Source of the DNA: an uncultured Bacilli bacterium
GTDB lineage: Bacteria > Bacillota_I > Bacilli_A > RF39 > UBA660
DNA: 6,365 nucleotides
Direction: 5' to 3'
Assembly (NCBI GenBank): GCA_947628245.1
Contig: CANQZH010000069.1
Span: 1 to 6,365 of the forward strand
The position numbers and the translations under genes are program-made. Position 1 is the first letter of the stretch. Every line of letters begins with the position of its first letter. Positions 1 through 6,193 of the stretch are shown here, in pieces. The notes beneath the pieces are model-generated. The model was not told the DNA's origin, did not search any database, and saw only the letters and a list, made by a program, of their open reading frames with translations.

Positions 1-1074
1 AATAAAAAAATTAATCCCCAAACAACATTAATCATATTTGATGAAATACAAGAATGTCCTAATGCCTTAAATTCTTTAAAATATTTTTGTGAAGAAGCAA
101 ATGAGTATCATATTGCTTGTGCTGGTTCATTACTTGGCATTAGATTATCTCACACATCATTTCCAGTTGGCAAAGTAGAATTTTTAAATTTATATCCTAT
201 GACTTTTAGTGAATTTTTAATTGCTGATCATTTAGAAAATTTAGTGGAAATGATGAAACAAATAAAAAAAATAAAAGAAATTCCTAAAATTTTTGAATCT
301 CAGCTTTTAGAAAGATTAAAAATTTATTATATAGTTGGAGGTATGCCTGAGGTAGTATATAGTTGGGTAAATGATAAAGATATTGAAAAGGTAAATAAAA
401 TCCAAAAAAATATATTAGAAACATATGAAAATGATTTTGCTAAACATACGGATGCTAAAGAAGCAAATAAAATATCTTTGATTTGGAATGGAATTCCTTC
501 TCAATTAGCCAAAGAAAACAAAAAATTTTTATATCAAGTAGTAAAAGAAGGCGCACGCGCAAGAGAATATGAAAGTGCTTTAAATTGGTTAAATGATGCA
601 AATTTAATATCAAAATGTTATCTTGTGAAGAAATGTTCTTTTCCTCTTAAAGCATATCAAGATTTATCTGCTTTTAAAATTTATATGTTAGACGTAGGAT
701 TACTAAGAAGAATGTCTAATTTAGATGCCAAAGTTATACTAGAACAAAATAAATTATTAGAAGAATTTAAAGGATCGTTTACAGAAAATTTTGTTTCTAA
801 TATACTTACTTATTTAACAAATGAAAACACTAATTATTATACCTTTGATCGAAATGAAATTGATTTTGTAATTCAAAAGAATAATCAAATTATTCCTATT
901 GAAGTAAAATCAAATAAAAATACCAATCAAAAAAGTTTAACTAAATATAATAAAGATAATGATAATAAAATATCTTTTAGATTTTCTACTAACAATTTAA
1001 GTAAAAATGGCAAAATTGTTAATATTCCCTTATATTTTATTGAATATATGAATGAATTGGAATTAGAAGATTAA
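1..1074 (+). CDS. AAA_14/DUF4143-type ATPase, 5' end outside the window
   Basis: The frame is open from base 1, so this is a 357-residue C-terminal part; the ATG at 199 is an internal Met, not the start. At residues 8-17 a Walker B strand ends in Asp14-Glu15. Residues 37-46 (HIACAGSLLG) look like the sensor strand, followed by the family's FPVGKVEFLNLYPMTFSEF segment. GGMPEVV at 113-119, a winged-helix-like stretch from about 162 and YMLDVGLL near 228-235 are typical of the DUF4143 half. The C-terminus has Glu286-Ile-Asp288 and Glu301-Val-Lys303, the pattern of a PD-(D/E)XK-like fold. Roughly the first 50-90 residues, including the P-loop, are missing from view. These proteins are widespread in bacteria and archaea, often as accessory genes, and their role is poorly known. 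I can say ATP-binding, but not what it acts on. No convincing terminator follows. Confidence 0.88.
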   Translation, partial: NKKINPQTTLIIFDEIQECPNALNSLKYFCEEANEYHIACAGSLLGIRLSHTSFPVGKVEFLNLYPMTFSEFLIADHLENLVEMMKQIKKIKEIPKIFESQLLERLKIYYIVGGMPEVVYSWVNDKDIEKVNKIQKNILETYENDFAKHTDAKEANKISLIWNGIPSQLAKENKKFLYQVVKEGARAREYESALNWLNDANLISKCYLVKKCSFPLKAYQDLSAFKIYMLDVGLLRRMSNLDAKVILEQNKLLEEFKGSFTENFVSNILTYLTNENTNYYTFDRNEIDFVIQKNNQIIPIEVKSNKNTNQKSLTKYNKDNDNKISFRFSTNNLSKNGKIVNIPLYFIEYMNELELED

Positions 1075-1142
1075 AATTTTGAAACATTTAATTTTAAAAA
1101 AAATATAACAACTTTTAAAAGAGTCTTTGAAATAACTTATAA

Positions 1143-1170
1143 TTGACATATAAACTTAATAGTGTATAAT
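1143..1170 (+). promoter_or_regulatory. Sigma-A-type promoter for the ATPase/TOPRIM pair
   Basis: A perfect -35 TTGACA (1143-1148) and a perfect -10 TATAAT (1165-1170) are separated by 16 bp. This is the only strong promoter seen between the upstream ATPase and the pair. The start of transcription would fall near 1177, inside the dyad at 1171-1189, giving a leader of about 77 bases. Both boxes match consensus fully, so it should be strong unless repressed. Confidence 0.75.
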
Positions 1171-1189
1171 AATGTAAAAAAATTACATT
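1171..1189. promoter_or_regulatory. Candidate operator dyad 1 (GTAA-N5-TTAC core)
   Basis: Two 7-bp arms, AATGTAA (1171-1177) and TTACATT (1183-1189), flank five A residues. The dyad begins right after the -10 box and spans the predicted transcription start, a typical place for a repressor site. The core GTAA-N5-TTAC (1174-1186) recurs at 1205-1217. It could instead form a short hairpin at the 5' end of the mRNA. No regulator gene is visible in the window. Confidence 0.4.
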
Positions 1190-1204
1190 TATTAGTTTAA
1201 AAAA

Positions 1205-1217
1205 GTAAATTTTTTAC
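1205..1217. promoter_or_regulatory. Candidate operator dyad 2 (GTAA-N5-TTAC core)
   Basis: This second copy of GTAA-N5-TTAC starts 31 bp after the first, close to three turns of B-DNA, so both would face the same side of the helix. It lies in the untranslated leader, upstream of the ribosome binding site. Only the four-base arms are conserved here; the flanks do not extend the symmetry as in copy 1. In such AT-rich DNA a chance match is possible. Confidence 0.3.
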
Positions 1218-1253
1218 ACAAATATTGTATAATATTATTAGGAGATGGTAGAA

Positions 1254-2411
1254 ATGTTAACGAGTATTACTTTGAAAGACTATACTACTTTTATTAATGA
1301 AACAACATTTGATTTTAATGCAACCAATTATAAGATTTTAGAAAACACTAATGTTGGTAGCAATAGAGTTTTAAAAGGTGCTTTATTTATCGGTGAAAAT
1401 GCTTCTGGTAAAACCCAAGTATTAAAAGCTATTATTTTATTGTTAAATTTGCTTTTAGAAAATGCTGAACAAAATTTCTTTTTTAGTAAATCATTATATA
1501 CAAAGGGTACCAAATATAGCTTAGGTTATAAATTTAATGTTGATGGAAATGAAATTAAATATTATGTTGAATTTGATGCAAATTTAATTAATATGGAAAA
1601 ATTATTTGTTAATAATGAATTAAAAATTGAAAGATTAAAAAATAATGGTAAAACTTTTTTTGGTGAAGAAAAAGAATTTAATGAATTAAATTATACTTTA
1701 TCTTTAGTAAAATTAGAGTATTATAATTCTAGATTTAATAATGATATTATTCTTAATAAATGGTTTGATTTTCTAAAAAATTCAATATATATGAATTGTT
1801 TATATGGTTCTATTAAATCTTATAATCCAGTTAGAATTTCAGAACAAGTTATTAGTAAATATGCCGAAGATAATGATGCTACTAAACTAAATCATTTCAT
1901 TAATAAAATAGGTTATAATAGTGAAATTGTTTTTAAAAAAGAAGTGTCAAATGATGATAATACAATGATTATTAATTCCGATTCAGAAACAATTTGTATT
2001 AAGAAAAAAGGTACTAATATTGCTTTACCTTTACAATTAGAATCGGCTGGAAATAAAGCTTTTATGACGGCTATATTACCAATTATATTTTCTACTATGA
2101 ATGATTGTATGATTATAATAGATGAATTTAGTAGTGGGCTTCATAATGAATTAGAAGAAGCATTAGTTAAATATTTTTATAATAATAGTAATAACTCTCA
2201 AATGTTTTTTACATCACATTCAACTAATTTATTAGATACTTCAATTATTAGACCAGATCAAGTTTATGCATTTAAATTTGATGCTAAAAAGGGAACTTTA
2301 ATAAAAAGATTTTCTGATGAAAATCCAAGAGAATCACAAAATATGGAAAAAATGTACTTAAATGGAGTTTTTGATGGAATGCCTAAATACAACAAAGAAT
2401 TTAAAAATTAA
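1254..2411 (+). CDS. ABC-type/AAA_15-like ATPase of a two-gene ATPase/TOPRIM module (RloA/AbiLi-like)
   Basis: A 385-residue protein with an SMC/OLD-type ATPase fold. The P-loop GENASGKT is at 47-54. A signature-like segment with Glu263-Ser-Ala-Gly266 comes late, and Walker B MIIIDEF holds Asp290-Glu291. The D-loop-like SSGLHNEL and switch His322 in FFTSHSTNLLD follow. The tail has IRPDQVYAF and then NMEKMYLNGVFDGMP, matching the 'RRDQI...NIEKxYLxGxFGxxP' end of RloA/AbiLi-type ATPases. The start is set at 1254: AGGAG (1240-1244) lies 9 bases before it, whereas the ATG at 1245 directly abuts that site. The TOPRIM gene overlaps its 3' end out of frame. In related pairs (AbiL, PARIS) the ATPase is thought to sense infection and control a TOPRIM effector. 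That role is inferred here. The family call is firm, the exact subfamily less so. Confidence 0.85.
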   Translation: MLTSITLKDYTTFINETTFDFNATNYKILENTNVGSNRVLKGALFIGENASGKTQVLKAIILLLNLLLENAEQNFFFSKSLYTKGTKYSLGYKFNVDGNEIKYYVEFDANLINMEKLFVNNELKIERLKNNGKTFFGEEKEFNELNYTLSLVKLEYYNSRFNNDIILNKWFDFLKNSIYMNCLYGSIKSYNPVRISEQVISKYAEDNDATKLNHFINKIGYNSEIVFKKEVSNDDNTMIINSDSETICIKKKGTNIALPLQLESAGNKAFMTAILPIIFSTMNDCMIIIDEFSSGLHNELEEALVKYFYNNSNNSQMFFTSHSTNLLDTSIIRPDQVYAFKFDAKKGTLIKRFSDENPRESQNMEKMYLNGVFDGMPKYNKEFKN

Positions 2412-3156
2412 TAAAAATAAATCTATTGGGGTAGTAATTGTGGTTGTTGAAGGTGAATCAGAAGAATTTAAATTATTAAAATATATATTTACTAAGATAT
2501 TGAATTATAATTATATTTCTTTGAAAAGAAATATAATTATGGCTGATGAATTTAGGAGTAAGACTAATCCTAATTCTACAATAATAGTAGCAAATACTAG
2601 TAATTCTAATATAAAATCTATTATGGATAATCAAGATAGGTTATATAATTTTTTAAAAATAGAGTTTAAAAGAAGTTTAAAAAATGTGCCTATTTATATA
2701 TTATGGGATAGAGATGCTGATTCAAATAAAAAGAAAACGGTTTTAAAAGCACTTAAAACTTTTAAAAATGCAATGGATAATGATGAAGATATAAATGGAA
2801 TATTATTATTAAGTTATCCTTGTGTTGAAAGTTATGAATTAGCAAATTTTAATAAACAATTATATAGAAAAGTGTTCTCAACAAGTGAAGAAGCTAAAAA
2901 ATTATTTAAAGCAAAAAGATATTTTTTAACAAATATTAGTACTCAAACCTTAATTAATGCTGTTGGAAATATGCATAGAACTATGAATAAATATGGCATC
3001 GTTAAATATGATCCATCGGATTTTTACCGAATTAATAAAAAAATATTTGATATAGAAGAAGAAAAGTATGAATTAGAAAAAGGATATGATGCTCTTTCTT
3101 TAATTTCTATTATGCTTATAGATTTAGGAATAATTTATGCTGATTATAAAAAATGA
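2374..3156 (+). CDS. TOPRIM-domain protein (RloB/AbiLii-like), probable nuclease effector
   Basis: A 260-residue protein. A TOPRIM-type start is visible: strand VVIVVVEGESEEF carries Glu26. A second strand, IYILWDRDADSN, carries Asp112-x-Asp114 (plus Asp116), the metal-binding DxD. LLLSYPCVESYEL (144-156) resembles the conserved 'SNPCFE' stretch of RloB proteins, although DUF4435 TOPRIM proteins (AriB of PARIS) have a comparable 'YxxE' element. The start at 2374 is preferred because GGAG (2364-2367) lies 6 bases upstream. ATG 2362 has no such site and follows a TAA in the same frame. This gives a 38-base overlap with the ATPase gene, so translation is probably coupled. Family knowledge suggests a metal-dependent nuclease controlled by the ATPase; the substrate is unknown. 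It ends in TGA, 3 bases from the stop of convergent gpsA. Confidence 0.78.
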   Translation: MECLNTTKNLKINKNKSIGVVIVVVEGESEEFKLLKYIFTKILNYNYISLKRNIIMADEFRSKTNPNSTIIVANTSNSNIKSIMDNQDRLYNFLKIEFKRSLKNVPIYILWDRDADSNKKKTVLKALKTFKNAMDNDEDINGILLLSYPCVESYELANFNKQLYRKVFSTSEEAKKLFKAKRYFLTNISTQTLINAVGNMHRTMNKYGIVKYDPSDFYRINKKIFDIEEEKYELEKGYDALSLISIMLIDLGIIYADYKK

Positions 3157-3195
3157 AAATCATTTTAGATATTCTAATAAGAGATTTTCATTTTT
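3149..3195. terminator. Convergent two-way terminator between the TOPRIM gene and gpsA
   Basis: A perfect 13-bp inverted repeat: AAAAATGAAAATC (3149-3161) and GATTTTCATTTTT (3183-3195), with a 21-base loop. The A-run at the outer left end and the T-run at the outer right end give a U-tract in either direction. The left arm includes the TGA stop of the TOPRIM gene, and the right arm lies within the last codons of gpsA. The stem is AT-rich and the loop large, so its strength is uncertain. Confidence 0.6.
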
Positions 3196-4023
3196 GTTTT
3201 CATAAATAATTGAATAAAGAATATTTATTATTTCTAATTTATAATTGTGTTTCTTTAAATAATTAAATAAGTTTTTTAGCATTGTATAACCTTCAACTGT
3301 AGTACTATTTAAATAATCTTGGGCTTTTTCTTTATTATTTACTAAAGTTTTACCAAAAATAAAGTTTCTTGAATTAAAACTAGTTCCTGTTAAGAAATAA
3401 TCGCCAATTGTTCCATAAAGGATTGAAAAATTTTTGATTTCTTGTAAAACTTTAGTTAAATAGGTTATAACAGTTGAATAAGAATTTGTTAATTCATAAA
3501 TTATTCCTGAACCAATAGCTATTATATTTTTAAAAATACTGTAGAATTCTAAATTTGGTTCAAAAGATGTATCAATACTAAGATAATTTGGAAAAATTTG
3601 CTTTAGTAAATTATGATCATTTTGAGATAAAGTAAATCCTACTGGAACTTTTTTTCTTAAATCATTAGCTAAATTAGGTCCAGCTATAAAATAAATATTA
3701 TCTTGTTTTAATTTTTTCTTAGCATAAGCTGTTAAAAATTCATTTTTAAGCATTCCTTTCGTGCCAATATAAATAGGAATATTTTGCTTTAATTCTATCT
3801 TATCAATAACTTCTTTGAAATAGTTGGAAGATACTAGAATAAATATCACATTTGCCTTTTTAATTGATTCATTAAGATTAGTTGTAAATTGGAGATTAGG
3901 TAATTCTTTTTTTAAATTATTGATTTTTGTTTCTTGATGAACCCACATTGTAATATTATTTTGTTCAAGTAAAGAAACTATGCCTTTAGCAAAAGCTCCA
4001 CAGCCAATAATAGTTATATTCAT
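3160..4023 (-). CDS. gpsA: Glycerol-3-phosphate dehydrogenase [NAD(P)+], short form
   Basis: This cytosolic enzyme reduces dihydroxyacetone phosphate to sn-glycerol-3-phosphate, the backbone precursor of phospholipids. The 287-residue protein begins with a Rossmann turn, Gly7-Cys-Gly9-Ala-Phe-Ala12. Catalytic-site landmarks are in order: TKG with Lys89, GPNLAND at 115-121 (family GPSxAxE), FKNIIAIGSGI with Lys165-Asn166, IGD with Asp208, SRN with Arg219-Asn220, and TVEGYTM around 242-248. The usual length is about 330 residues. The segment normally reading GDNxxAALITRGLxEM is eroded (LTNSYSTVITYLTKVLQEI), and the GLAGLGD loop is shortened. The NAD motif is GxGxxA without the common Trp. The start overlaps the rarA stop (TAATG), and AAAGGAG (4037-4031) lies 7 bases before it, within the last rarA codons. 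The call rests on the ordered active-site residues; a divergent paralogue remains possible. Confidence 0.88.
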   Translation of the reverse strand: MNITIIGCGAFAKGIVSLLEQNNITMWVHQETKINNLKKELPNLQFTTNLNESIKKANVIFILVSSNYFKEVIDKIELKQNIPIYIGTKGMLKNEFLTAYAKKKLKQDNIYFIAGPNLANDLRKKVPVGFTLSQNDHNLLKQIFPNYLSIDTSFEPNLEFYSIFKNIIAIGSGIIYELTNSYSTVITYLTKVLQEIKNFSILYGTIGDYFLTGTSFNSRNFIFGKTLVNNKEKAQDYLNSTTVEGYTMLKNLFNYLKKHNYKLEIINILYSIIYENKNENLLLEYLK

Positions 4024-5222
4024 TATTTTTCTCCTTTCATTTCTTTATGTATTTTATTTAAGTTAGCTTCATATTTATTATTTTTAGGTTGATAATATTT
4101 TTTACCTAATAATTCTTTGGGTAAATAATCTTGTTTAACATAACTATTTGGATAATTATGAGGATATAAATATGTTGTTGAAGTCGTTTTAATATGATTT
4201 GGAACATTTCCAGTCGTGCCTTTTCGAATGTCATTTAAAGCTTCATCACCAGCTATATGAGCTGAATTTGATTTAGGAGATAAAGCCATTTCAGTTACGA
4301 CTACTTGAAGGGGAATTCTAGCTTCAGGTAAACCTACTAATTCTGAAGCTGAAATTGCAGCCATTACTTTAGGTCCTATAGATGGGTTTGCTAGTCCAAT
4401 ATCTTCATAGGCTATTACACTCATTCTTCTATAAATACTATCTAAATCACCAGCTTCAATTAATCTACTTAAATAGTGAAGGGATGCGTCAACATCACTT
4501 CCTCTAATAGATTTTTGAAAAGCTGATAAAACATCATAATGTCCATCTTCATTTTTGTCGTGAAAAAATATTGGTTTAGTTCCCATTTCTTTTAATAAAT
4601 CTAAAGTTATATGATGATTAGTTGAACTATAGTAAGCAATTTCTAATTCTGATATAGCGTTTCTTAAGTCTCCTGAACTTGCTTTAGCAATGACCTTTAA
4701 AACTTCATCGTCTACATCTATACTTTCTAAATAAGTACAAGCTTTTTTTAAGCCACTTATAATCTCGTCAATACTAAGTTCCTTAAGTTCAAATATTTTA
4801 ACTCGTGATCTAATTGCAGGATTTATTTTATGATAGGGATTTGATGTTGTAAGACCAATTAAGGTAATTAAGCCTGTTTCTAAGTGGGATAAAAGTAAAT
4901 CTTGTTTATCTTTATTCATTCTATGGATTTCATCAATAATTAAAATCATATTCCCATACATTTTAGCTTCAGCAATAGCTATATCAAAATCTTGTTTATT
5001 ATTAATTGTTGCATTTAAAAATTTATGAGGTAAACCTAATTCTTTAACAATAGCGTTAGCAATAGATGTTTTACCAATTCCTGGTTTGCCATATAAAATA
5101 ATCGAACATAAATGATTATTTAAAACTAAATTTGAAAGAATTTTACCTTCACCAATTAAATGTTTTTGACCAATTACTTCACTTAATTTAGTTGGTCGCA
5201 TTTTATTTGCTAAATTTTCCAT
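4023..5222 (-). CDS. rarA: Replication-associated recombination protein A (RarA/MgsA family AAA+ ATPase)
   Basis: RarA is a clamp-loader-like AAA+ ATPase that acts at stalled replication forks and single-stranded DNA gaps. The 399-residue protein opens with NKMRPTKLSEVIGQKHLIG, the family's 'RMRPxxLxEVVGQxHLLG'. Walker A GKPGIGKT is at 45-52, and Walker B LIIDEIH has Asp97-Glu98. Sensor 1 is TTSNP (125-129), the arginine finger region is RSR (138-140), and sensor 2 is GDLRNAI (184-190, Arg187). The C-terminal half carries the MgsA-type segment IRGSDVDASLHYLSRLIEAG and AYEDIGLANP, and ends with YLYPHNYPNSYVKQDYLP and YYQP. Related proteins are slightly longer, about 420-450 residues. The ATG at 5222 is preceded by GGTGG (5231-5227), a weak ribosome binding site 4 bases upstream. 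It is the first gene of a two-gene unit with gpsA. Confidence 0.95.
   Translation of the reverse strand: MENLANKMRPTKLSEVIGQKHLIGEGKILSNLVLNNHLCSIILYGKPGIGKTSIANAIVKELGLPHKFLNATINNKQDFDIAIAEAKMYGNMILIIDEIHRMNKDKQDLLLSHLETGLITLIGLTTSNPYHKINPAIRSRVKIFELKELSIDEIISGLKKACTYLESIDVDDEVLKVIAKASSGDLRNAISELEIAYYSSTNHHITLDLLKEMGTKPIFFHDKNEDGHYDVLSAFQKSIRGSDVDASLHYLSRLIEAGDLDSIYRRMSVIAYEDIGLANPSIGPKVMAAISASELVGLPEARIPLQVVVTEMALSPKSNSAHIAGDEALNDIRKGTTGNVPNHIKTTSTTYLYPHNYPNSYVKQDYLPKELLGKKYYQPKNNKYEANLNKIHKEMKGEK
4031..4037 (-). promoter_or_regulatory. Ribosome binding site of gpsA inside the end of rarA
   Basis: AAAGGAG on the minus strand, 7 bases before the gpsA ATG. It lies in the final Lys-Gly-Glu codons of rarA. 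Together with the TAATG overlap, it supports translational coupling of the two genes. Confidence 0.75.
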
Positions 5223-5237
5223 TCAACCACCAATACT

Positions 5238-5266
5238 ATTATATAAAACATTCGTTTGACAATCAA
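5238..5266 (-). promoter_or_regulatory. Promoter of rarA-gpsA
   Basis: On the minus strand, -35 TTGATT (5266-5261, 4 of 6 consensus bases) and -10 TATAAT (5243-5238, perfect) are 17 bp apart. The predicted start of transcription is near 5231, leaving a leader of about 9 bases that begins at the GGTGG site. Its -35 shares one base pair with the -35 of the opposite promoter. Confidence 0.55.
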
Positions 5267-5284
5267 GTTTTTAATCGTTATACT
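5256..5284 (+). promoter_or_regulatory. Promoter of the Xer recombinase gene
   Basis: -35 TTGACA (5256-5261, perfect) and -10 TATACT (5279-5284, 5 of 6) are 17 bp apart. Transcription should start near 5291, at the AAAGGAG of the ribosome binding site, giving a leader of about 12 bases. It diverges from the rarA promoter, and the two -35 boxes abut. Confidence 0.65.
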
Positions 5285-5302
5285 AATTATAAAGGAGTCT
5301 AT

Positions 5303-6193
5303 ATGAAAAATGAATATTGTGATTTATATTTAAATTATTTAAAATATGAAAAAAAATTAAGTAATAATACCATTATTTCTTATCAAATGGAATTAGAAGA
5401 ATTTGCTAATTTTTTTAATAATAAAAATTTATTTAAATTACAAGATCAAGATCTTAATAAATTTTTAAAATATTTAGATAATGATAAAGGAGTAGGGGCT
5501 AAAACTAAAGCTCATTATATAACGGTTATTAATAATTTTTATACGTTTTGCCTAAAAGAAGAATATATTACTAGTAATCCTTGTGAAGCAATTTGGCAAC
5601 CAAAATTAGAAAAAAAGTTACCTCAAGTTTTATCATATGAAGAAGTAGATAAATTACTTGATGTAAATATTAATAATGCTTATAATGCTCGAACTAAAGC
5701 TATGTTAGAATTAATTTATGCTACAGGAATAAGAGTTAGTGAGTTAATATCATTAAAGTTTAATCATCTTGATTTATTTAACGATGTTATTAAGGTAGAG
5801 GGAAAGGGTAGTAAAGAAAGAATAGTTCCGATTAATCAAAGTGCTAAAAAATATTTAGAAATTTATTTAAATGAATATCGTTCTAGTTTAATTAAAAAAG
5901 GGAAAAGTTGTGATTATATATTTTTAAATAATCGTGGGTTAGGAATAACTAGACAAGGCTTTTTTAAATTACTTAAACAACGGGCTAAAGAGGTAAATAT
6001 CAATAAAGATATTAGTCCTCATACTCTAAGACATTCTTTTGCTACTCATCTTTTAGCTAATGGCGCTGATCTAAGAGTAATTCAAGAACTTTTAGGCCAT
6101 AGTGATATTTCAACTACTCAAATATATACTCACTTAACTAATGAACAGTTAAAAAAAGAATATTTAGAAGCTCATCCACGAGCTAAAAAATAG
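5303..6193 (+). CDS. xerD: Site-specific tyrosine recombinase, XerD/XerC type
   Basis: A 296-residue recombinase of the Xer class, which resolves chromosome dimers at dif near the terminus, acting with a partner and FtsK/SpoIIIE-type translocases. An N-terminal core-binding (SAM-like) domain fills about residues 1-85, with the catalytic domain from about 105. All six catalytic residues are present: Arg144 (ATGIRVSEL), Lys168 (GKGSKER), His240 and Arg243 (HTLRH), His266 (LLGHS) and nucleophile Tyr275 (YTH). Their spacing matches E. coli XerD exactly, each four lower. The protein ends HPRAKK as Xer proteins do. The start at 5303 is chosen because AAGGAG (5292-5297) lies 5 bases upstream. The frame stays open back to 5192, but that would place the promoter inside the gene and add a non-family N-terminus. 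The family call is firm; XerD rather than XerC is likely but not proven from one sequence. Confidence 0.93.
   Translation: MKNEYCDLYLNYLKYEKKLSNNTIISYQMELEEFANFFNNKNLFKLQDQDLNKFLKYLDNDKGVGAKTKAHYITVINNFYTFCLKEEYITSNPCEAIWQPKLEKKLPQVLSYEEVDKLLDVNINNAYNARTKAMLELIYATGIRVSELISLKFNHLDLFNDVIKVEGKGSKERIVPINQSAKKYLEIYLNEYRSSLIKKGKSCDYIFLNNRGLGITRQGFFKLLKQRAKEVNINKDISPHTLRHSFATHLLANGADLRVIQELLGHSDISTTQIYTHLTNEQLKKEYLEAHPRAKK

Noticed and set aside
199..201. ATG at 199 as the start of the first gene.
   Set aside because: The frame is open from base 1 and already encodes Walker B and sensor motifs of the same protein upstream of 199.
1071..1097. TTAAAATT/AATTTTAA inverted repeat after the DUF4143 gene as a terminator.
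   Set aside because: The stem is only 8 A/T pairs and is followed by A residues rather than T residues, so it is not a credible plus-strand terminator.
1245..1253. ATG at 1245 as start of the ATPase gene.
   Set aside because: It directly abuts AGGAG (1240-1244), leaving no spacing. The ATG at 1254 has 9 bases and gives the family-like N-terminus MLTSITLKDY.
1328..1513. A 61-codon minus-strand frame.
   Set aside because: It lies wholly inside the ATPase gene opposite its P-loop region, has no ribosome binding site I can see, and is a shadow of the real gene.
3154..3168. Mycoplasma-type code (TGA = Trp) extending the TOPRIM gene four codons to a TAG.
   Set aside because: No gene has an internal TGA, the tryptophans I checked are TGG, and both genes here end plausibly at TGA beside a terminator.
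5192..5302. N-terminal extension of the Xer recombinase frame back to 5192.
   Set aside because: It would overlap the rarA start and contain the xer promoter and ribosome binding site. Family length and AAGGAG spacing support the ATG at 5303.
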